Shown: positions 59,826 to 64,000 of the stretch, in pieces
How positions within the stretch are numbered: the stretch's first letter is position 1
Layout: each line of letters begins with the position of its first letter
IMG/VR virus record: IMGVR_UViG_3300046170_000454
Location: 1 to 64,000 of that record
Reading direction: 5' to 3' (one strand)
Length of the DNA: 64,000 bases
Source of the DNA: a virus
Program-made: the position numbers and the translations under genes
The notes under the pieces: model-generated
The model's database searches: none
Seen by the model: the letters and a program-made list of their open reading frames with translations, nothing else
What the model was told of the DNA's origin: nothing

Positions 59826-61954
59826 TGGCGGAGCAGTTAAACGAGTGGGGCAAAGCTGATCTTATCGTCCCTGACTTCCTTAAAGACGTTAGGGATGGGG
59901 TAAACGAGGTAGCGGAGTTTTTGCTAACGGTACTAAACATCGCCAACGACGTATTAGACCTCATTAAAAACTTTGTCTTCGACTTCGCTAATCCGATTAA
60001 CCTCATCATTAAAGAGCTTCTCGGTTTAGTTAAGTCTTTACTCGATGATCTCCGTAACTTGGGTGTTTACGTATATAAAGACATACCCACTAATGTTTCT
60101 AACGTATTTCTTCAAGAGAGACTCGAAGGAGGGTACGAAGGATTTGAAGGTCGCTTAACAGGGGCAATGCTTAACAGCTCAGACCCGAACAACCCTGTGT
60201 TCTTGTTTAGCGAGAACACTAGCTTATTCGCGCTGTTTTTTTATTACAGTGCGCCCGCGAGTTTAGTGCATAAATTCGTAAAGACCGTTAATGAGATAGA
60301 CTCTTACTTCCTAGGCTCAAAAACTCCTGAGATCACGGCGTTAGCGACAGACCTCAGTTTTTCTTATCTGCAAAAGGTAGGGGATCGCTACTCTAATATT
60401 AAGAGTAGCGCAGGTGTCACTGACAGTGGTCTGCCTGCTGATGCGGTTAAGATCAGTTGGCAATACCCTGAGGGCGCACCCGTACCTGAAAAGGCTTTTA
60501 TAGATATCTCAGCCTATAAAAAAGGCTTAATGCCTGTAGTAAGCACAGCAGGGCCACCCCATACGACTAGTACAAGCCCTCTCCTCCAAACCTGCATAGA
60601 CTCTAAAGGTAGGCAGATTGTACTTTATGGAGGTCACGCGTTAAGTGAGCTTCAAGGGAAAAATGTAAGCCTCTTTACTCAGATAGATAAGCCTGGATTT
60701 GAATATAGAGACATCGGTAAGTACCAAGTCACTAAAGAAATAGATTTATCTAGCTTCAGCGGTTTCTCTTTAAGCGACACGGTGTCTTACAATCTTGAGT
60801 TTAATGATTTGCCCCGTGGCGATGGTAGCTTAAGCGCATTTTATGTCCGTGTACGTACAGGGGAAATTGAAGATAGCACCAACGCATGGACGTATCCTGA
60901 TGCTATATCAAAACCTTTAGAGATTAAAGTACCTAAAGACCTCAGTAAATTTGCACAGCTCATTGAATATAGTTTGGTCGTTGCTATGGTGTGTAAAAAT
61001 ACAGAGTTGGCTCGAACTAGTTCTTCTTTACAGAGAACCCTGAAGACTTACGAGGTGTCTTTTAGGGGGCTTAACAAGATTACGGACATTGACGATTATG
61101 AAAACTCGTTAAAAAAGATCAGCTCTGACCTCTCCAAAGAGCTCTTAGAGAGGTTTACGATGCTTCCTGAGCAGACTCGAAGTAGGATGGTTGAGTTATA
61201 CCTTACAAAACTTTATCAATTTTGGTATTCACTCTGGATTGTAGGAACGCTAGTACCTTCAGGGGCTCTCTACGTTGACGGAAGAAAGCTCGCAAAAGTG
61301 CGTGAAGTCTCAAAACCGTTGCTGGCACAAGGTATAAAAAACACAGGCTTCGCTGTCTATTACCCTGATCAGTCCCAACAAAAGCCTGTTTACGAGTTAC
61401 TACAGGGACAGTATAGCGTAGCCTTGAAAGGTGCTGAAGTAATACTTAACATGGTTAGCTCTTCCACAGTTCCTGAGAGCGCATGGGAAGCCTATCGAGT
61501 GTTTCCTAGAGTATTCCCTGATGTAGAGGATATCCTCCAGCAAGTTAATGATTTCTTCGAGACTCTCCTAAAAGGGTTTAAAGGGATCGTAGAGAAGATT
61601 ATAGATTACATCGAAGCTATACAGAGCCGTATCGCTGAGCTTCAAAACTTCATCTTAAGGATAACAGCGCTCTTAAACGCTCTTTTAGTCAGAATAGGCT
61701 CAGTAAGTAGTTTTAATGTCCTGCTTGTAGAAGCAAAAGGCGGTCAGGACTTAATGACTAACTTTTTAAATGCAGACAACAAACCTGCTGACGACGTGAG
61801 GGATCTCTCCGCTGGTGTAGGGCTTGTCTTTGGTGGTGTGCCTACACTCCTAATCGACACCTTCAAGTTTATTAAAGAAAACGTCGTTAGTGAAGGAGAG
61901 CAAGGGAGCGACACCGAAGAGCTACCTGCGTTACCTGACGGATTGGAGTTTTAA
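59825..61954 (+). CDS. hypothetical virion protein (709 aa)
   Basis: A 709-residue protein with helical ends and a beta-rich middle. The N-terminal 90 residues are amphipathic or hydrophobic (LLTVLNIANDVLDLIKNFVF, LIIKELLGLVKSLLDDL), the middle (about 190-370) is beta-rich, and the C-terminal 150 residues are again helical (DDFFETLLKGFKG-like, IVEKIIDYIEAIQSRIAEL). The architecture resembles proteins that interact with membranes or with the tail lumen, but no family was recognised. It overlaps the preceding stop (TAATG) and is followed by a gene two bases later. Confidence 0.55.
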   Translation: MAEQLNEWGKADLIVPDFLKDVRDGVNEVAEFLLTVLNIANDVLDLIKNFVFDFANPINLIIKELLGLVKSLLDDLRNLGVYVYKDIPTNVSNVFLQERLEGGYEGFEGRLTGAMLNSSDPNNPVFLFSENTSLFALFFYYSAPASLVHKFVKTVNEIDSYFLGSKTPEITALATDLSFSYLQKVGDRYSNIKSSAGVTDSGLPADAVKISWQYPEGAPVPEKAFIDISAYKKGLMPVVSTAGPPHTTSTSPLLQTCIDSKGRQIVLYGGHALSELQGKNVSLFTQIDKPGFEYRDIGKYQVTKEIDLSSFSGFSLSDTVSYNLEFNDLPRGDGSLSAFYVRVRTGEIEDSTNAWTYPDAISKPLEIKVPKDLSKFAQLIEYSLVVAMVCKNTELARTSSSLQRTLKTYEVSFRGLNKITDIDDYENSLKKISSDLSKELLERFTMLPEQTRSRMVELYLTKLYQFWYSLWIVGTLVPSGALYVDGRKLAKVREVSKPLLAQGIKNTGFAVYYPDQSQQKPVYELLQGQYSVALKGAEVILNMVSSSTVPESAWEAYRVFPRVFPDVEDILQQVNDFFETLLKGFKGIVEKIIDYIEAIQSRIAELQNFILRITALLNALLVRIGSVSSFNVLLVEAKGGQDLMTNFLNADNKPADDVRDLSAGVGLVFGGVPTLLIDTFKFIKENVVSEGEQGSDTEELPALPDGLEF

Positions 61955-61955
61955 G

Positions 61956-62816
61956 ATGAGCTTTAACTTTTTAGGTACATTCCGTGAGGGCTCATGGAGA
62001 GCTTTCCGAAAGTTTGTTGGCGAAGCAAGGCGAGATGCCACTAGAAGGCTAGCTTCAATCGACGCTGAGCAAAAGAGGATAGGGGAAGTGATTGTCCTTT
62101 ACGAAGACCTCCCTACCGATCCTACAAAGAAAACAGAGCGCCGTTTAGGTCTTGTAGTGGATAGCGGGTCTTCTATCCATAAGCTCATACAGGCTTATGT
62201 CGCAGTCGGCGGTAACCCTTTCGACATCTCAATGTTCTTAGGGCCTGACAGCACTGTACCTTTAAAAGATGAAAGCTCAGGTAAAACAGTTTACTATCAA
62301 AGGTATCCCTACGGGGGAGTAGCTTCTCCTCAATCAAAAGACCCTACAAAGCAAACCTTAGACTTAAAAGGCACGCTACCTTTCCACAAATACCATCAAA
62401 ACAAGACAGGGCGGAGAGGCCATTATTGGGATCAAGCCAAAGAGGTAATGATCTCGGTTTCTCAGATTAGAGAAGTGTTCCCTCAAGAGATTAAGATTAG
62501 ACGCAACGAGCTAGAGGCGCGTATTATCAAACTCTGCGACCTATACGAACAGCTCGAACAAGAAAAAGATTTAATCTTAAGGCGCTTAGGAGACTCCCCT
62601 AACATCGTCACCGCTGAGACTTTCGAGGAAAAAGACCTAGATTTCTCCGTAGCCCGTAATCTTAAAGTGATAGATAAAAACTTTTACGAAGACGGTCTAC
62701 TTCCTGATCCCCGCGAGCCAGGCTACGATAAGCTCTCCCCTCGCCCTTATTACTCATTACTAGATAATATAGAGCAAGATGACGGGACTTACCCTGAGCA
62801 TTGGTCTGCTCTGTAA
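61956..62816 (+). CDS. hypothetical tail-module protein (286 aa)
   Basis: The ATG at 61956 follows the previous stop by one base, and a GGAGTTTTAAG run lies upstream. The 286-residue product begins FNFLGTFREGSWRAFRKFVG and has a basic helix (RRDATRRLASIDAEQKRI), a beta-rich centre (IGEVIVLYEDLP, RRLGLVVDSG) and a C-terminal coiled coil (ELEARIIKLCDLYEQLEQEK). No enzymatic motif is visible. As the last gene of the tail block before glmS it may be a structural or assembly protein. Confidence 0.55.
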   Translation: MSFNFLGTFREGSWRAFRKFVGEARRDATRRLASIDAEQKRIGEVIVLYEDLPTDPTKKTERRLGLVVDSGSSIHKLIQAYVAVGGNPFDISMFLGPDSTVPLKDESSGKTVYYQRYPYGGVASPQSKDPTKQTLDLKGTLPFHKYHQNKTGRRGHYWDQAKEVMISVSQIREVFPQEIKIRRNELEARIIKLCDLYEQLEQEKDLILRRLGDSPNIVTAETFEEKDLDFSVARNLKVIDKNFYEDGLLPDPREPGYDKLSPRPYYSLLDNIEQDDGTYPEHWSAL

Positions 62817-62830
62817 AGGAAAGAAAACTT

Positions 62831-64000
62831 ATGTGTGGTATATTTGGATCAACAGGACACAAAGACTCGTATAAAGTCGTTAGAGAAGGGCTCTTAAAGC
62901 TCGCATATAGGGGCTACGATAGCGCAGGGATAGCCAGCTCAACTTCGACCTCAGCGGTGGTTTTAGAGAAGACTATGGGGCATCCTGAGAACCTTCCTGA
63001 AGAAGGCTCATCTACCCAATCCGCTATAGGGCATAACCGATGGGCGACTCACGGGAAACCTTCAGAGCAAAATGCTCACCCACATATGTCTATGAACGGT
63101 AAGGTGTTCCTTGTTCACAACGGGATCATTGAAAATCACCTTACCCTTAAAGAACAACTTTCAAAAGAAGGCTACCACTTTTACTCTGAGACAGATACAG
63201 AGGTTATCCCCAACCTTATTGAGAGAGAGTACAAGCTGTCGGGTAACCCTCTCAAAGCGATTGAGGACGCGATTGCGCTCTTAGAAGGCTCTTTTGCTAT
63301 CGTGTGCTTCTTTACGCACCAGCCTCTTAACTTGTTTGTAGCTAAGAAGGGAAGCCCGCTCGTATTAGGCGCTACTCAAACCTTAAGCTATTACATCTCC
63401 TCAGATAAGAACAGCTTACCTGAAGATACTTTCTTATATGCCGACCTACCTGAGTGTTGTGCGGTGGAGATTTCAGCAGGGGATCAGGTTAAAGGTGTGA
63501 TGTTCCAACCTTTTGAACACACAGATAACAACTATAGGCTAGACGGTTACAAAGACTACATGTCCAAGGAGATTGCTTCGCAAGAAACCTCCATCCCCAT
63601 GTTTATGAGCGCAAAAAATCCTTGTTACATAAGAGGTCTTTTCAAAGGTAAGGATCAGGTTATTATTACAGGTTGTGGCAGTGCTCTATATGCTTCCCAC
63701 ATGGTTTCGAGTGCTCTTGAAGCACGCTACAAAATACCTGTAAGAGTCTTAAGCGCGGGAGAGCTTCAGTACGACAAGCACATCGCAGTAGGTGAGAAGA
63801 CCTTGCTCATCGCGGTATCTCAATCAGGAGAGACGGCAGACACTCTCCGATGCGTAAAGAAGCTCGGCCTAACCTCACTCGCTATTCATAATACAAAAGG
63901 ATCAAGCCTGGATAGGTATTGCAACGCTTCCCTCTATATTGAAGCAGGGCAAGAGATTAGCGTAGCGTCTACTAAAGCTGTTACACACCAGGCTATCGCG
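62831..64000 (+). CDS. glmS: glutamine:fructose-6-phosphate aminotransferase (GlmS), 3' end outside the window
   Basis: The visible 390 residues cover the glutaminase domain and the start of the isomerase domain. Cys2 (MCGIFG) is the N-terminal nucleophile; RGYDSAGIA, RWATHG (70-75) and HNGIIEN (96-102) are glutaminase landmarks; then the SIS-fold motifs GCGSALYASHM (from 281), SQSGETADT (from 330) and SVASTKAVTHQ near the window end bind the sugar phosphate. The enzyme makes glucosamine-6-phosphate from fructose-6-phosphate and glutamine, the entry to amino-sugar synthesis. It starts 14 bases after the tail gene with an AAGGAAAG ribosome binding site. Its base composition looks like its neighbours. 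Genes for amino-sugar synthesis are rare in phages. Confidence 0.9.
   Translation, partial: MCGIFGSTGHKDSYKVVREGLLKLAYRGYDSAGIASSTSTSAVVLEKTMGHPENLPEEGSSTQSAIGHNRWATHGKPSEQNAHPHMSMNGKVFLVHNGIIENHLTLKEQLSKEGYHFYSETDTEVIPNLIEREYKLSGNPLKAIEDAIALLEGSFAIVCFFTHQPLNLFVAKKGSPLVLGATQTLSYYISSDKNSLPEDTFLYADLPECCAVEISAGDQVKGVMFQPFEHTDNNYRLDGYKDYMSKEIASQETSIPMFMSAKNPCYIRGLFKGKDQVIITGCGSALYASHMVSSALEARYKIPVRVLSAGELQYDKHIAVGEKTLLIAVSQSGETADTLRCVKKLGLTSLAIHNTKGSSLDRYCNASLYIEAGQEISVASTKAVTHQAIA

Noticed and set aside
1-64000. tRNA genes, CRISPR arrays, insertion sequences, integrase or attachment sites
   Set aside because: None was recognised on reading; intergenic gaps are too short for most of them. A tRNA search program was not available.

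Overview
The window is part of the genome of a tailed double-stranded DNA bacteriophage, most likely a large contractile-tailed (myovirus-type) phage. It carries phage replication and nucleotide genes, a tail tube, tail assembly chaperones, a 1,140-residue tape measure protein, a gp5/VgrG-like spike, a gp25/W-like baseplate protein, a Baseplate_J protein and several very large virion proteins. No capsid, terminase, portal or sheath gene was recognised, no tRNA, CRISPR or insertion sequence was seen, and the host cannot be named from the sequence. Layout. (1) Positions 1-9974, almost all on the minus strand, form a DNA metabolism block of tightly coupled genes: a C39-like cysteine peptidase, a DNA methyltransferase spread over three ORFs, a dCMP deaminase, a DUF3310 protein, a CHC2-type primase zinc-binding protein, a DnaB-like helicase, a zinc-ribbon protein that may be a helicase-loading partner, and an SNF2-type ATPase. 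One small plus-strand gene (4042-4542) sits inside it. (2) Positions 10035-32019, minus strand, encode baseplate wedge and tail fibre type proteins; reading in the direction of transcription the order is W/gp25-like, Baseplate_J, tail protein I-like, then large fibre-like proteins. (3) A 243-bp divergent control region lies at 32020-32262. (4) Positions 32263-62816, plus strand, encode a DNA-binding-type metallophosphoesterase, tail tube, a terminator, tandem tail chaperones, tape measure, hub proteins, spike and giant tail proteins. (5) A glutamine:fructose-6-phosphate aminotransferase (GlmS) gene runs off the right end. The most striking observation is that five virion genes are each broken into two overlapping or abutting ORFs by a +1 frame change, and every break falls at a Pro-Gly codon pair inside a CCAGG/CCTGG sequence (near 20045, 29916, 36033, 46533 and 56017). 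In at least three cases conserved protein sequence runs straight across the break. Either this phage uses recurrent +1 ribosomal frameshifting in its tail genes, or the sequence carries systematic one-base insertions at Dcm-type CCWGG motifs. The second notable feature is the methyltransferase: the catalytic DPPY segment, the middle segment and the SAM-binding segment are three separate ORFs with two unrelated small genes between them, all joined by 4- to 7-base start-stop overlaps.
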